A stretch of DNA of 64,000 nucleotides from Mermis nigrescens (GCA_036768485.1 JAVLUZ010000822.1:177300-241299), one strand, 5' to 3'. Positions 32,056 through 64,000 are shown, numbered from the stretch's first letter. The notes: generated from the letters alone by a model not told the origin. Program-made: numbers and translations.

Positions 32056-32392
32056 TAATACAAATTTAAAAATAACATAAAAATTGGTCAGCTTATGTAC
32101 CAAGGCAACAAAGAAACGGTGGACAAAAGATAAACATGCAATCTTTCAAACACGCACAAATAATATAAATAATAAATTGAAAAACTGCACGTGCACGCAT
32201 GCATTTGCAGCTTGCCAGCAAATGAAAAAACGAGTCAACGATGAATTATGTGCGTACAAGCACAATAAAAAGTGGTGTACGATTTCAGTAGAATTCATTA
32301 AATAGAATTTCTCTATTTATTTTCTTCATCTCATTTAGCCAATTCTCAGAATTATGAAGACGAACAGATCAATTTTTCATTAAAAAAAACCA

Positions 32393-32760
32393 GCAGGTCC
32401 GTATCCAGGATTCAGCCAAAGGGAGGGGCGGACCGAACATAAATTGGTCTATATTTCGAAAAATTCGTCGGGCTACCTCGGAAAACCGCATTGTTCGACG
32501 TTTTTCGACATATTCTATCCATTAGGATCATGAAATTATTCTTTAAAAAAATTTTTCTGACTCAAAAGACTTTAAAAAGTGTCATTTTTTGGTCGCGTTT
32601 CAACCAAAATTTTGGAAAGTACTTCACATATGGCGCAAAGCGCCGAAAATTTGAAAATTTCACGTCCAAGACGTGCTATTTTCGAATCTTTCCATGCATT
32701 GTCGTTCCTTTCAAAAGGCCAATGGTAGGTCGCCTCCGCCCCCTTAAACATGGCTCTAGT
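32393..32760. mobile_element. Family D repeat, copy 1
   Basis: Shares over 200 bp in the same order with 44762-45030: CAGGTCCGTAT.CAGGATTC, GGGAGGGGC, a GTTCGACGTTTTTCGACA core, TTTTTTGGT, and GGCGCAAAGCGC near 32633. The termini are not defined. Confidence 0.6.
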
Positions 32761-33126
32761 CATGTGTCAATCTTGACATCAACTATGCTCAGTTATGATA
32801 GCAAAATAAAGCGCAATATTTATTTTCAAGTTGATTCAAATTTACCAAAGTTCGGTTTAAGGTAGGAAAATAGAATTGTCCGTTAACAAACAAAATAAAA
32901 TAACTTTAGGCACAAACGTAATACATTAATGATGGCACGACTCTGTGTTTTCATACCGCACAATAAGAAACAGATAGGTACCTATATACCCGCATTTAAA
33001 TCACAATCAAGACACCACGCGAAAATGATCACAAGCTACACATGTGCCTAACATCAAACAAACAATGGAAAATACCACGCCGATGTGAGCCCAAAGAAGA
33101 ATTTTCTCAAAGCGTCGCGAATTTTG

Positions 33127-33375
33127 GGGAGAGAATCGGCAAAATTCTGGGAATAGGTGCAAGATATTTCAAATGTCAAAAAATGGTTTTAAAATGGTGG
33201 TATGGCGAAAAATCATCATTTTTCAACGTTTCTCATCGAGCACTATCCATTGGCATCAAAAAATTGCGAAAAAACAACAACATTTAAAAAAATGAATTGG
33301 GAGGGGGTATTTCGGTTTCTGTGGGGTGTACGGCCTTTTAGAATGCATACTCCGAACCCCCCACGCCCATGTGCA
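33127..33375 (+). mobile_element. Diverged family A copy
   Basis: Carries AAAATGGTGGTATGGCGAAAA, TTTTTCAACGTTTCTCATCG, CATTGGCATCAAAAAATTGC and the right end CCCCACGCCCATGTG. The left end is eroded. Confidence 0.7.
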
Positions 33376-34330
33376 GCCACATCCCCCAAATTACCTAAAA
33401 ATAGCGTAATGTAGACACACATATTCCATTTCAACCTAAGAGGCAAAACAACCGCGATTGTTCCATGGCTGCGACGCGTGTTTGAAACTCTTAAAGACCA
33501 GAATAATGTGAGATAAACTTTGTATATGCAATACGAGTATTTCGCTAACGCAAACAATCCGACTAAACACGCGAAACAACCATTTCTAACGTGTGCAACG
33601 CTGCTAAATAAGTGCCCTGGGAGCATACAAGGGCGTGGGGCTCTAGGGCTCTGAAGTCCCTTACCTAGAATCCGGCGGATCCTTCCCCAAACTTCATAGA
33701 TCTCGCAATGGATTTTTTAGCCATTTTTGGCAGTTTTGCCCCATCGGATCCCCTAAGAATTTGGCCGCTGCCCAGCTATGCCTGGAAGAGGAGAGCTTCG
33801 AATTTAAAAAAGCACATTGGCAGCGGATTGAAATCAAAGGAATGAGCGGTTGGACGATCGTTTCTAAGTTTCGGACATTTTTACTTCTTACATCAATACT
33901 CTTGAACGAAATCGAAAAGCCAACGAAACTTTACAACGGAAACTGTCTCATGTGATTTGGGGCAAAAACAAAATTTTTGACGGCAATTATATCTAGGATT
34001 ATTTCGAAATTTACTAAGAGAATACTAGTCAATATTTTAGAGGCTAAGGGTGCAATTGAGAAGACAAAAAATTATAAGATCAGAAAATTTTGACATTATT
34101 ACTTATTTTGTCCTCAATGCATGGAAAGATGGAAAAATTCCACCCCTTTCGAAAATCTTCAAATTTTGATGTAAAGTATTTTCCTAATTTTGCTTACGTA
34201 GAAGGAAGGAAAAATGCGGTTCTTGAAAGCTAAGCCAATGAAGTTTCCGATATATAAACCAATCCATAAAGGGTCGCACCCACGGGCTCCTGGACGCGGG
34301 CTTGCCTAGGTGCACGCGTGTGCTTAACAA

Positions 34331-52623
<18,293 letters not shown>

Positions 52624-55600
52624 CTGAACTCACTCTCTTAGCACACAGGTAGTTACAGGCGAATTATCCGGCTAACAAACGATAATTGATACACTAGAAG
52701 AAAATGAGGTGGTGCATGCTGACAGAGCAATCTTCAACGGGGAAAAGTAGATTTGGTTTTAAAAAATGTTCTAAAATGAATAGCGTACAAAATAGTAAAG
52801 ATCTAATACTCGTTTAATAATGCTGTACAGCACACAGATAGTGAAAGAGATGCATCATCCGGCGTTTATATTATGCGACTAGTCTGCGAGTTTAGTCCGT
52901 AGCTGGAAGTAAAGATCATTTCTTCAGATGAAAAAATTAAAATACGCTGTAAATATTTGTTCAAAAATAAAAAAATATACCCAATTATTAAAAGCATAGA
53001 TTGAAAATCATTTTGATAGTTAGTTACTTATATAACTAATGATTCCACGTCGAAGCATCGTCTTACATTTAAATAATGCAGTTTTCTGTAAAAAATACTA
53101 TTTGAGCTGTGGAAATACTGAACCAATAATTTAATGAAATGATTTCCTAAGCGTAACAAAGAATACGTAATTAAAGGCGTGATAAAACGTAGGAAGCGAA
53201 TATTTTTCATACAAGTGCGAAAACATCGTAACCAATATTTATCTAAGAAATGTGTAATATACACAACAAAACATCCTTAATTGACTATTATCAAATTGTT
53301 CGAAAATTAAAGGCAATTTAGGAGCTTTGAAAAAGCATGGCATAGTCCTGCCTGACCGATTAGACAATTTAATCATTCACGCTTACCAGATTCAGTCTAT
53401 AAGCCAATGAAATCGGTCGATCGAAGATCGGCTTCCACAATAATCACGTACAAAAAAAGATGCGAACCCGAATATAACAAGCTAGACGAGAAGAAATCAT
53501 CGTAGCCTAACGTACAGCAGTCCGTAATTCGATTTCTAATACCCGTTTCCAACGCTATCACAATAAAAATAAAATCACCCGGCTTTAGAACTTTTATCTG
53601 AAAGAAAACTATCAAAATTGATCAAGTCTGGAAATTCGATTTAACAGAAAGCTAGAAAGAGAGCAATCGACAATCTCCAATTATAAAGTGGCTCGCTTAA
53701 GCGAAGCATCAGTCCATTCTATTTATTGATCAGAAAAGCGTGACATAATGATGGGTAAGAAAACAGAGGAATATTATTAACTTATAAAAATTCGGTCGCG
53801 ACAAGTTCGGAAACTAATAAGCATTATCACCCAGTAATAAGCTGTTTAAGCAAGCAAACAAGTAAACTGCAGTTAATCCTACACAAATCAAACGGAAAAA
53901 GTGGCTTAAAGAATGCAAAAACTAGAATATGTTCTTGCTTCGTAAAATTATATTGCAGAAAGATCAAGCAAGTTGCGTCCGCGCTATCGAAATATATTAG
54001 ATCGAAAAAATTAGTACATAAGAGATGAGCGATATCACTTGCCTCGACACTACAGTAGACTACTTATGCTGCTATCGCTCAACAAATCAAAAAACAGAAA
54101 AATCATTTTGACAGGATCAGCAGTCTCCGTGCTGTCATCTTGAAGTTCACGAAAGTTCCTAAATTTGAAAATTCAAAATGTCAAGAAAAGACGAAAAGTA
54201 AGGAATAAAACAAAACTCAATGAAACGTTGTCGAGTGAGATTGACGACATTTCAAAAAGTAGAAAAGAGTCACAAAAATACCGGTAGCACGCAAGGGCAT
54301 AGGGAGGGGTGAGAAGGAGGGGGTATAACCCCCTCAGATTCTGAAAAACCGGGTACTGTCGGGCAATTTCGGTGAAACATAAGTTAGTGTTAGGAGAAAT
54401 TTGATTTTTTAGTGGAAAAATGGAGCTCATTTAACAAAAAGTTCAGTCAAGCTAGTCAGATTACTGCAAAAGTATTAATTTTTTCACATCTTACACTTTT
54501 TATCACTCGTTTGTCACTATATCGTGAATTATTCACTTAATAGATCGTTTAAAATCAGCGTTCTTTCGAAAAATATACATATTGAAATTCAATTCATCTA
54601 ACGTCTTACCCCACGAATGACATTTTAATATGCTTAAGTAGATAACAATATCAATATATTACCTGCTGAAAACGCATGGTAGGATCTATGTTTACTATGT
54701 GACTGTTTTTGAATTTCACCTCCCTCTGGCCATCCCTACCTTGCCCACCAATGCGTTGTAGTGACAGGTGAGTTGATCAGAAACCCCACCTCTGATCGAG
54801 GGGGTTAACTAAGACCGTCGCCTAAAAGCTTGAGACATTTCATCCCTAAGAAGTTTCAATCAAAACCTATTCTCTATCGATTGCGGATCGTAATTATACT
54901 TATTTTGATATTCAGCAAATATTGAGCTTTTTAGAACAGTCTAGAAATCAACTTTTAATTTCATATTCAGAATCAGTCGAGAATCCACAACAGCCTGGAA
55001 GAAACAGACAAACTGCTCCTCTAACAGTTCATTCTTCGTGACGTCTTGTTTTGTTTTGCATCTCCGATTGTAATGCTATGCGATAATGTTTAAGTTCATT
55101 ATTCAAAGCATAAACTTTTCTTAGTTCTCCGAAGGATCATAAGCAGTCAAAATGGAGATAACGAATAACAAAACTGATATTCACTCGACATATGATGCAG
55201 AGATGTTATATTACGAAATGGATCAAAAAAGCTAAGAAATCATTAATTCGAAGGAAGCTGCCTTAAAAATGATCGAAGCAACACGATGATACAGAATCAT
55301 GACTCTGCAACGTAAGCGGTCAGCTTCGAACAAAAAAACAGTTGAATATAATTTGTTAATTTTTATTATGAAGAATCAACCACGCACGTTATGCCTCTAA
55401 ACTCGCGCTTATTAAAAATAACACGGACACATAAGCATTAAGTTTAGCACATTTAACGCAAGCTTACCAATAATGATACAATTTATGCAACAAATCTAAC
55501 TCACCTAGCATAATAATAGACCCGCTGCGCTACTCAGAGTTTATAGCTTAACAAAATTGTCAGAGCGTAAGTGAGTAGATGGCCAAGAAGCAATATTTTG

Positions 55601-57015
55601 TTAATTCATGTTACCACATGGAAAGCAACAGCTAGCCACGCGTTTTCAAGGGAAGGTTTTTGCTTATAAAACTCACCGCTGCATTAAAGGTTAATTGAGT
55701 AAAACAAAAGAGTTGAAACACGCAAGAAAGTGCAAAAAATCGAAGCATAATTTTTTAATTTTTTGCTTTCAGGAATAAAAATTATATACAAGGTTGAAAC
55801 TAGCCAAATACTATGAGGCGAACGTGAATACGGACGAATTACGGCTATTATTATCAAATTAACAAGTCGTTCTGGAAAATCAAAAAGATCAGGTAGACAA
55901 TAATCAAAGGCTATCCCTTAAGCGATAATACGATGCAGCAGCCAAACAAGACAAAAGCATATGTTAAGCCGCAGTCTTGATACGAAAGTCATAATGATAA
56001 ATAAATCGATCAAATAAGATGGCAAATTTTTGAAACTTAGAAATGGACAATAAGCTGAAGGATGGCTTTCATGATGTTTCTGGCAAGATCGTGCAGAAAT
56101 TACAAAACTTGGTATCTAAAATGGCCTGAAAATGGTGCACATATTTTCAATTGTTCGAAAACAAAATTAGCTTTTCTATGTTTATTTATCATTCAATTTA
56201 AAAGCGCATTGGCGTCTGTTGTCGGATTAAATTAGTATATGGCAACCGCATTATCACTGTGACATTTTTCTGAGTTTATTTAGCATAGGGAAGCCAATAA
56301 TTGCGATTTAGCATTAATTTTTTTGATTTATTCTAATCCACTTGTGCTAGCAAACAAAGCATTGATCTGTAGAATACCATGTACTCACGGCGCGGCGGCC
56401 GCTTGAAGCTAATGCTAATGATAAAAATTTGCATTAGCATTAGTGCTAATAGGGGTCGTGCTGGATACTTCCTCAGCGAGCGTGCTGAAATACTAACAAA
56501 AGTCTTCACTTTTATATTCACTTTGATTTAATTCTTTTCATCCAAGCAAAATGATAATTTTTTAAGAACGATAATAACGTCGCCTTTTAATCTATACGAG
56601 TTTCGGACGAGATTTGACAAGAAAGAAATTGGAAAAATCTAAATTCTCAGAGCAACTATCGACTCGCTGTCTGTTAAAGAAAATTGGCGCCGTATTTAGA
56701 AAATTTTTCTCATAAAACCTTCAACGAAAGTAAGTAATCTGTTTATTTATAAAAGATAATAATGCGATCAAATTGCGATAAGTGTTTACAGAATAAAAAG
56801 TGCCTACTTGTCAGTCAACTTTAATCGATTTTACTGAAAACTGAAACAATAATAGATTCATTCAGCATCATGAACAGTTTTCCAAGAATTCATCAATAGA
56901 ATATTCATAAAAGTTAACGGTATAAGTGGAAAGAGTAACATAAAAATAAGATTTATCGATATAGGTAAGCTCACAAGAATTAATACTTCAAATATATTAA
57001 ATAATGGAATAAAAC
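52624..57015. other. 5' of RUNX coding region, no gene recognised
   Basis: A-rich on the + strand over its whole length and almost free of the dispersed families, unlike the rest of the window. A small palindrome (GCTAATGCTAATG and its inverse) lies at about 56408-56446 next to a GGCGCGGCGGCCGC stretch. It may be a long 5'-UTR intron of RUNX. Confidence 0.35.
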
Positions 57016-57486
57016 CAGTGTTGCCAACCTCTGGCTCTAAAAAATCTCAAAAAAGCTCGAAACTTACAAAAAATCTCAAAAATGCCAGTCGAAATTTTAA
57101 ATATTCAAACAAAAAAAATAATTTTTTCAAACATCAAAGCAAGAATTTTTGCTTTCATCAGACATTTAGCAACTCGAATCTCGATTAATGTAGGCAAGCA
57201 ATGCAAATGAATGTTGGTTACCTAAGTCGGCACTGAGCTCAAGCTATCGAGTCCTCGATTATTGGAAAAAAACATGCGTTTTTTGGCCGTTTTCATGTGT
57301 TTTTTGGCCGTTTTTGGTCAGAAAGCATCTCAAATTGCATGAAGCAAAAACTCATTTTCAGTGAAAAATCTCAAATTCAAAAAAAAATCTTAAAGAAACT
57401 CACGAAAAAACGCAGCTCAAAAAAAATCTCAAAGCTAAGATAAAAACTCCCGTTTTGAGATAAAAACTCACGTTTGGCAGTCACTG
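57016..57486. mobile_element. hAT-type MITE (family I), perfect 8-bp duplication
   Basis: Ends CAGTGTTGCCAACCTC and CGTTTGGCAGTCACTG, flanked by AATAAAAC at 57008-57015 and 57487-57494. Inside, AAAAATCTCAAAA and TAAAAACTC units recur near both ends. No ORF. Confidence 0.88.
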
Positions 57487-60400
57487 AATAAAACGGCTAT
57501 TTTGGAGATAATGTCCTAACAAAAAATATCTTGTTGATCTTATTACTGGGCATACAGCTTAAAATGCACATTCGGTTAGTGCGCAAAGTAAATGAAACAA
57601 TGTTAATGTTTGGACGAAGAAAAAGAACGCGGTAAAGGTTCAATGTTTCAAAACGGATAGCAGTGTATACTTTGTGGTGTAACCGCTGTAACCGCATGAC
57701 ACAAAATTGAGAGAAATTCCAGTTTTTCGCCTAAACTGTCAACCAGTGACCAAACTACAGTAGACAGCGCACACTGTACACAAGTAAGAATAAAATGAGC
57801 ACATTTGAAAAATTGTTTACAGTATAACTAAGAATACGCAAAGCAAAAAACCGTCCGCTAAAGATACACACAACGTACAATGTTCAACTTTTCATTATAT
57901 TCAAATCATGGATACCAACTGTGTCGATACATTACGCGCAAATGCTAAATTAGTCATATATACAACAATTAATTTACTTTTTCTCTTATGCTAATCGAGA
58001 GACAAAAAGCATCCAGAGCTTTATAAAAAGAAGCAGTTGCAGAAAACTAGATAGGCACCTAATTACTTGACACTCGTGGTTGAGCGAAAAGCTGAATGTT
58101 TCGCAAATGACAGAGTTTGAAAAATCGCCGAAATTCTTCGAGAATTAAGCAGAACGGAACAAACGATGAAGATAGAGATTTCGCAGTTTTGGGCCCAACA
58201 AGAGATCCCCACCAAGTTAACAGTTCACAAGTTGCAACTATTATCATTTCATACAGCTTCAGTGAAACGCAAAGTGAAGTATGAGTATAATCAGTAACGT
58301 CAATTTAGTTCGTCGGCCGCTTGCAAATATTAGTGATTTTAAATATTTGTGAGGTTTGAAAACATAGATGCACAGGGTCAGGTTGGCTAGGGAGAGATAA
58401 AATCAAGATTTTAGGGTCAGGGAGGGGTAGAATCCAAAATTTTTTTTATTTACCTAATTGAGTTTTTTGGCTATTTTCATGTCAAAGTCGCTTAAAAACA
58501 CACTATTTTTGGCTAGGATTTCTCGACAGCACTTAAATTTTGGCCTCTTCAGCCGGGGGGGGGTAATACCCCTCTCACCTCTCCTTATGTGCATAATACT
58601 CCTCTCACCTCTCCTTATGTGCATATATGTTTGAAAATCTGTTAAAACAAATTATTAATTACAGAAAATAAGCCGCAAGAGCGAATGGTTGAAACGTTGC
58701 GTCATTTTGACCAATGCAATGAATATTCAAATTCAATATATTCAAATCAGGAAAGAAAAAACACGTCATTCTAAAAAAGGAATAATAGGCGACACCGCAC
58801 TACTATTTTTTCGAATTCAAAGTGCAGAGGTGGAACTACGATTCTGTAACTTATTCGCTATAAATAACGAATTGATGGTGAGAAGAGAGTTGGCAGATCC
58901 ACTTAGAGCCCAAAAAGCGATATAAGTAATGGGTAGCAGGCGACACGCGAGTATATGAAAGCATCGCACTAAAAAATTTAGAGGTTTATAAAAATTCTTT
59001 CTAAAAATTTTTTGGACATTTGCCGACTATTCTTAGAGTCGGCGAAACACGCAATCGTGACCGTCGCTGATCCGCGTTGCGGTCTCAAAAACAGTCATTG
59101 CAAGCGGTGCGGCACGAACCGTAGGAGCAAAGCATAATCGCAGAAGACATTTCGCTTGTTTCAGGGTCAGCCAGAATGCAAAATGACTCTAAAAATTGGC
59201 AAAAATGTTGCAATTGCTTAAAAGCATTAAATCATAATTCAGAGTTCGGATATAATTTCAACCAAGTTCGAAGAAAAATTTCTGATTTTTCCTTTTTTGG
59301 CCTTAAATTTTCATTCGATTTCCAAAATTTGCCTTCTATTCCTCCGGCCCAAGCATCCTCCCAAAACGTGCACGTCGGCACGTAAGCCGTGCTCCAACTC
59401 GGTCGTCAAAGCGGAAGCTGAACGATCAGCTTTCGTAAGTTGACAATGCCATATTTTTGCTGCGCGTCGTTTTTGATAATGACGCGGTGGTCGAATAGGC
59501 AGGTCGCAAAGAACAAGCATCAAACAAACCTGTTTGTCAAACGCACACGTAAACGTTGCATAATTTTGACTAAAATACGCACACAACGCAACGACATTGT
59601 AAAAGGGAGAACGGTGATGACGAACGCGAATACGTTAAAACCAAAACGGCTTACAACCGCAACCGCACGCATATAGAAAGCGCGCGCGACAGGCATAGGC
59701 AAAGTAAACTACGCCACCAACTCGCCGAGTTGCGTTCGGTTGTTTAAGCCGTTCGATTAAGTTTTAAACGCCGATCTTAGCAAATGAATGATAACTATGG
59801 ACGTCGAAAGAGGATGCCTATGATACACAAAACGAAAAGGTTTGGAAAATACCAATCATCATCCTCTAATTGCATGAGATGCTTCACTTATGGCCACTCG
59901 GCTCGACCGCAAAGTGTTCATTTTTGTCGAAAAAAGTTGAAGCATGGGCCGCAAAGACGTCATGCTTTCTTGTCGCATTTTTTGGCTACGAATTTCGCTA
60001 GTTTTATAACCACATTGCGTAGCATTACATTATATGTACCTACGCCTACTGATCGTGAAATAGCTAAATTTGGTGTTATTCAAAGTGCTGAAAAGCAATC
60101 GACTGATAAAATGGCTAATAACTAGCATAAATTTTAATACGAGTAATGCGTCAATATGGCATATTTACCTGTTCCTTGCGTTCGGTCAGAGTGTATGAAA
60201 TGCAATGAGGATGAAATGATAAACCGAAGGCAAAGTTAAAAAATGAAATTCACACAATACATAGAAAATATAAACGGGAGGGGTCGTTCTGGGTCTATTG
60301 GTCAGTTGGGGTTGAGAAAGATTTTACTGGTGACTTTTTCGCGCTGAAAAAGCCTTACGAATCGGTATAAATGTTAAAATATCGTTAAAACTGCTTCAAT

Positions 60401-60500
60401 TTTGAGTACCTTCGTAAGAAACTTAAGATTTTCCGTTTTTTGTTATTATTTTGCCTTATTTTCAGCAAAAAATTTTCCTCCTATCCTTACACCTCATAAG
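57487..60500. other. Upstream region, family E copy and a CpG-richer block
   Basis: Family E copy 2 is at 58365-58632 with a short internal tandem (CTCTCACCTCTCCTTATGTG twice). The part 59390-59790 is CpG-rich with several short open frames on both strands; a 113-codon + frame begins at 59784 (MNDNYGRRKR). No splice structure or family supports a gene. Confidence 0.35.
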
Positions 60501-60749
60501 CACACCTGGGCGTGGGGGTTTGGAGGGTATGCACCCCCGAGAAACCAAAATACCCCCCTCAGAAATCAAAATACCCCCCATAATTCAATTTTTGAAAATT
60601 TTTTCGCATTTTTTGATGCCAATGGATAGTGCTCGATGAGAAACGTTGAAAAGTGGTGTTTTTTCGCCATACCACCATTTTTAAGGCCAATTTTTTTACC
60701 TTTGAAAAATCTTGACCTCCTTCCAGAATTTTGGTGCTGCCCACGTATG
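60501..60749 (-). mobile_element. Family A MITE, perfect 8-bp duplication
   Basis: A 249-bp copy from CACACCTGGGCGTGGG to GCTGCCCACGTATG, flanked by CTCATAAG at 60493-60500 and 60750-60757. Confidence 0.9.
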
Positions 60750-61116
60750 CTCATAAGCCTTCCCCATTTGCCTTTCTGGTCAGGAAAGGAGGACGAGAGG
60801 GGCATAACGCGACGGTCTTGAAGTCCATACAGAAGTGTCACCCTAAATTGTTAACTTTGCTGAGATAGCATGGTTAGAATAAATTATTTTCCGCCAGGAA
60901 CTTTTCTCTTTTTCTTTGTGACGCAGACTGCACAAACCAACATTTGCACATCGATCAGGAACAGACACATAATTTGAGGATTAGAGAGTTGTAGTATCCG
61001 GGATCTCGGGGATATGAAAGCATATGATTCTCTTTTTTATTAATAAAAAGAATAAAAAATCAGAGTACAGAAATAAATTGCGTAAAAATACCATCCTAAA
61101 CTGAATAGGTGCAAGG

Positions 61117-61271
61117 ATACCTGGGTGTGGGGGTTCCCAGGAGTATGCACCCCCTAAAAACCAAAATTTCCCCCGAAAAATGGTGCTTTTCGCCATACCA
61201 CCATTATTAAGGCTATTTTTGACCTTTGGAAAATCTTGCAACCCCCAGAATTTTGGTGCCGCCCACCTATG
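61117..61271 (-). mobile_element. Family A MITE, internally deleted
   Basis: ATACCTGGGTGTGGG to GCCGCCCACCTATG, 155 bp. The block between the G-rich left part and the AAAAATGGTG core is missing. Confidence 0.75.
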
Positions 61272-62110
61272 AATGCAAAGCCATTTGTCGGTAACCTACT
61301 CTTTTTTGTCTGATACAATCAAGGTCATAGTTATGGCGAAAATATTTGTCTTTGAATAACTTTATAGAAAATGAAAATTCCAATATTGCAGACGAATGTA
61401 AAACTAAGACGCAAGCAAGAAAAGATTTGGCGAAAGATTGAACATGCATAAGATTTAGTTAATAAAGGAATAGAAGCACGTAAAATGCATATTGAAAGTC
61501 TAAGTTTCAGTCGGTTATTGCAAATCAATTATTTCCAATTTTCACTTAAAAATAGGTCCGCAATATTACAAGTTGAGTTACCTATATAAGTACCTATAGT
61601 ATCTATTTCTGACCAGGTGCTATAAGTTACTATGCGCTATTTGGAGATTAGGGCATTGCTAAGTAGAAAAGAGCCGCTTTGGGTGGGTAAACGAGTAAAA
61701 GAGCCGCGTATTATTCTTTGATAAGGTTCTACTTACTCGCGCAGATCGTTCAACACATAGTGGTAAAAGCAATGTCGGGGAAAAGTGAAACTTGCAGAGC
61801 AAGTTTTGCAACAAAATGGAGAACAATTTACGCATCATCGGGTTTTATGTGGCCTTAACATTAACACTGGTCGGGGGCATCCCGTATAGTCGTCTAAAAA
61901 TAAACTCGTCGCGCGCCGAAAGGCCAAAAATTCAACTTTTTGCCGAAAATGAGGGCGCGGTGTAACCATATTTAACTTGACAAGCACAGACACGAATGTT
62001 ATTACCAATGGGTGAGCGCGTTCGACGGATTTCGGGGCAAAACCTAATGGCTCCTAACGGCCTACGAACACGTATATTTATTTATACCGTAGTATAAAAT
62101 TTTTTGAATA

Positions 62111-62302
62111 CTAAGCAATTTTTCCGTCGTTCGATTCGCCGCTGTCAAAAGATCGTTTAACGAAGTAGCGCAGCCGCCCACAATGACAAGACAACGCTAA
62201 AGAATTCTCCAACGAACAGAACGCACAACAAAGTTCATGGTTAAGGCTGCCGAAAATAAAAAGGGCGAAAACCGTCGAGTTCATGAGGTAGACGTTCGCC
62301 AT
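62111..62302 (-). CDS. Small hypothetical ORF with good start context
   Basis: 63 codons from ATG in the context CCAACAATGGCG. The peptide has a hydrophobic start (MANVYLMNSTVFALFIFGSL), several Cys and a charged tail. A CTTTATATTTGCAT stretch (TATA-like joined to an ATTTGCAT octamer) lies about 100 bp upstream on the same strand. No homolog is recognised, so it may be leader sequence rather than a gene. Confidence 0.25.
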   Translation of the reverse strand: MANVYLMNSTVFALFIFGSLNHELCCAFCSLENSLALSCHCGRLRYFVKRSFDSGESNDGKIA

Positions 62303-62890
62303 TGTTGGTTTGAAATAGAAACCAAAACCTTCGTCTACTAAACGGCGTAAAACTGGTTCGCCTCATTTTCAATGCAAATATAAAGTTGTGCTTATCACTG
62401 TGCGCCTTAGGTTTTGCCCTGTGTGACCAAAATAGATCTCCTCAACCTCGCTGCTAAACTTTATACATACATATACCTACTAACGTACTAAATCAGTTCT
62501 TTCAAGTTGTACAATCGTGCCGCAATCACGTCGACAACTGGGTTTGCATCCCATCCCAACTGTTCACAATTCACCGCTTTGTAATGTAAGGTTAAATAGT
62601 CATCGTGCGATATGCGCTTTGTGTCCAGCCTTGTTTACTCATCTGCCGCACTTTATTTTTCATCGGTTAACGAACGTTAAAAGCTTGTACGCGGCTAGAA
62701 ACTAAACGTCCCTCGTTTACGAATCAAGGAAAGTCGAAAAGCTTGTTCTTTATAACAAATAAGCTTGATTGAAAATGAAGAACCATCTTTTCCGATATTA
62801 ACCACACGCATACAATGAGCATGACCTCCATGGAGCCATCTACGACCCTTTGAGACCTTAGCGATTCATACAACTTCATTGAGTTCCAAC

Positions 62891-63165
62891 TAGACGTGCA
62901 TGTGGGGTCTAGCTAGACCCCCAGGATAGAAAAATGAAAAATTTTATGGGGAAAATGAGGCAAAATGAAGGCAAAAAACGGATGAAAATTGAAAATTGTC
63001 TTCAAAAGTACTTCAAATTGACCAGAAACTGTAATAACGTAGTTTTAACGCTATTTTAGCGCTTATACTAGTTTTTAAGGTCATTTTGGTCCCAAAAAGC
63101 TCAATTTTGTACCCTCCTCCAGACCGGCTAATCCACCCCCTGATCAGCCATGCTGTGCATCTATG
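62891..63165. mobile_element. Family C MITE
   Basis: TAGACGTGCATGTGGGG to CATGCTGTGCATCTATG, 275 bp. The flanks GTTCCAAC and GTACCAAC match at 7 of 8, the best evidence that family C also makes 8-bp duplications. Confidence 0.75.
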
Positions 63166-63565
63166 GTACCAACTCAACATAAAGGAATCACACCACTATA
63201 GTATAAATGATAACTAGCAAGGAAAAATGCTCCGATGGATCCAGGACGAATTGGGATTGGAGATTACTGAAGATATAAAAGAAGAGGAATAGGGATAAGT
63301 CACCTTTGCGCGCAAAAAATCATGGGAATCTGCTAAAAATCAGACTTTCTCTTAGCAATCAAAAAAGCGAAGTATAACTCCGGCCTACACGAGCAAGTTG
63401 CGCTACGGCTAGATAAATAAATAACAAACACTTCATTAAGAGCTGATAAATTTGAATTAAAAAAACGAAAATCATTTAGTAAGGGAATCCGAACGACTAA
63501 TGTAACAATGGCAATGAAGCAGCGAAAGAGTAGGGCAACATCCCAACATGGCCACCAGTTCCAAC
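63166..63565. other. Intergenic, nothing recognised
   Basis: AT-rich, no repeat copy or exon seen. Confidence 0.4.
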
Positions 63566-64000
63566 CATAGGTGGGCGGCACCAAAGTTCTGGGGGGTGCA
63601 AGATTTTTCAAAGGTCAAAAAATGGCCTTTAAATAGGTGGTATGGCGAAAAAACACTTTTTTCAACGTTCCTCATCGAGCACTATCCATTGGCATCAAAA
63701 AATTGCGAAAAAAATGAAAAATTTTCAAAAATTAAAGTCTGGGGGCATTTTGGTTTCTCGGGGGGGGGTGCATACCCCCAACCCCCTCCCCACGCCCAGG
63801 TATGGTCCCAACACGGCCACCGTCCCAACACGGCCACCAAAATTCACAACACGGCAACCGTCCCAACCATACCTGGGCGTGGGGGGTTTGGGGGTATGCA
63901 ACCCCCAGAAACCAAAATACCCCCCTCCCAGAAACCAAAATATCCCCCGCAGAATTCAATTTTTAATTTTTTTTTGTTTTTTTTCGCAATTTTTTGATGC
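63566..64000. mobile_element. Two family A copies in opposite orientation, second cut by window end
   Basis: 63566-63804 is a + copy (CATAGGTGGGCGGC to GCCCAGGTATG; flanks GTTCCAAC and GTCCCAAC, 7 of 8). A CCGTCCCAACACGGCCACC tandem follows. 63868-64000 is a - copy starting CATACCTGGGCGTGG after GTCCCAAC and running off the window. Confidence 0.85.

Overview
The window is eukaryotic nuclear DNA from an invertebrate animal: AT-rich, intron-bearing and full of small DNA transposons. I cannot name the species. The two host genes are metazoan families, acceptors are of the TTTTAG/CAG type, and the LINE is of a kind found in many protostomes. No rRNA, tRNA, CRISPR array or bacterial operon is visible.

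Left part, 1.9-20.1 kb, + strand: the 3' two-thirds of a large ARF-GEF gene of the BIG family, most like ARFGEF3/BIG3. Ten exons were assembled by eye at 1896-2084, 3039-3268, 3521-3628, 6194-6324, 8414-8586, 9226-9480, 10373-11022, 13124-13334, 18611-18831 and 19866-20081. Reading phases match at every junction and the join gives 793 codons plus a stop. One exon carries a variable acidic hexapeptide array whose DNA is a row of TGACGTCA-like palindromes. The intron at 13335-18610 is almost wholly transposon: a hAT-type element with a perfect 8-bp target duplication, containing a LINE with an intact 1127-codon ORF that starts with a 2A-like motif and a PHD finger, then two more small elements.

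Middle, 20.1-34.3 kb: a repeat-dense intergenic stretch. It holds many copies of a roughly 250-bp MITE (family A), some nested inside each other up to three deep, a hAT transposase C-terminal remnant, a (TTATCT)n-rich hAT element, and one or two orphan candidate exons.

Right part, 34.3-52.6 kb, - strand: a complete RUNX (Runt-domain) transcription factor in four coding exons at 52623-52447, 48294-48141, 37227-37114 and 35442-34331. It encodes 518 aa. Intron phases agree throughout, and the two introns inside the Runt domain sit where I recall the vertebrate ones. The C-terminus lacks the usual VWRPY peptide.

From 52.6 to 64 kb I see no firm gene. The + strand is A-rich up to about 62.3 kb, as in the RUNX introns, so the RUNX transcription unit may begin near 62 kb. 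Transposons here include a hAT element with a perfect duplication and more family A and C copies. The main theme beyond the two genes is a repeat landscape of several unrelated-looking MITE families, most with 8-bp duplications and several with short tandem arrays next to their termini.
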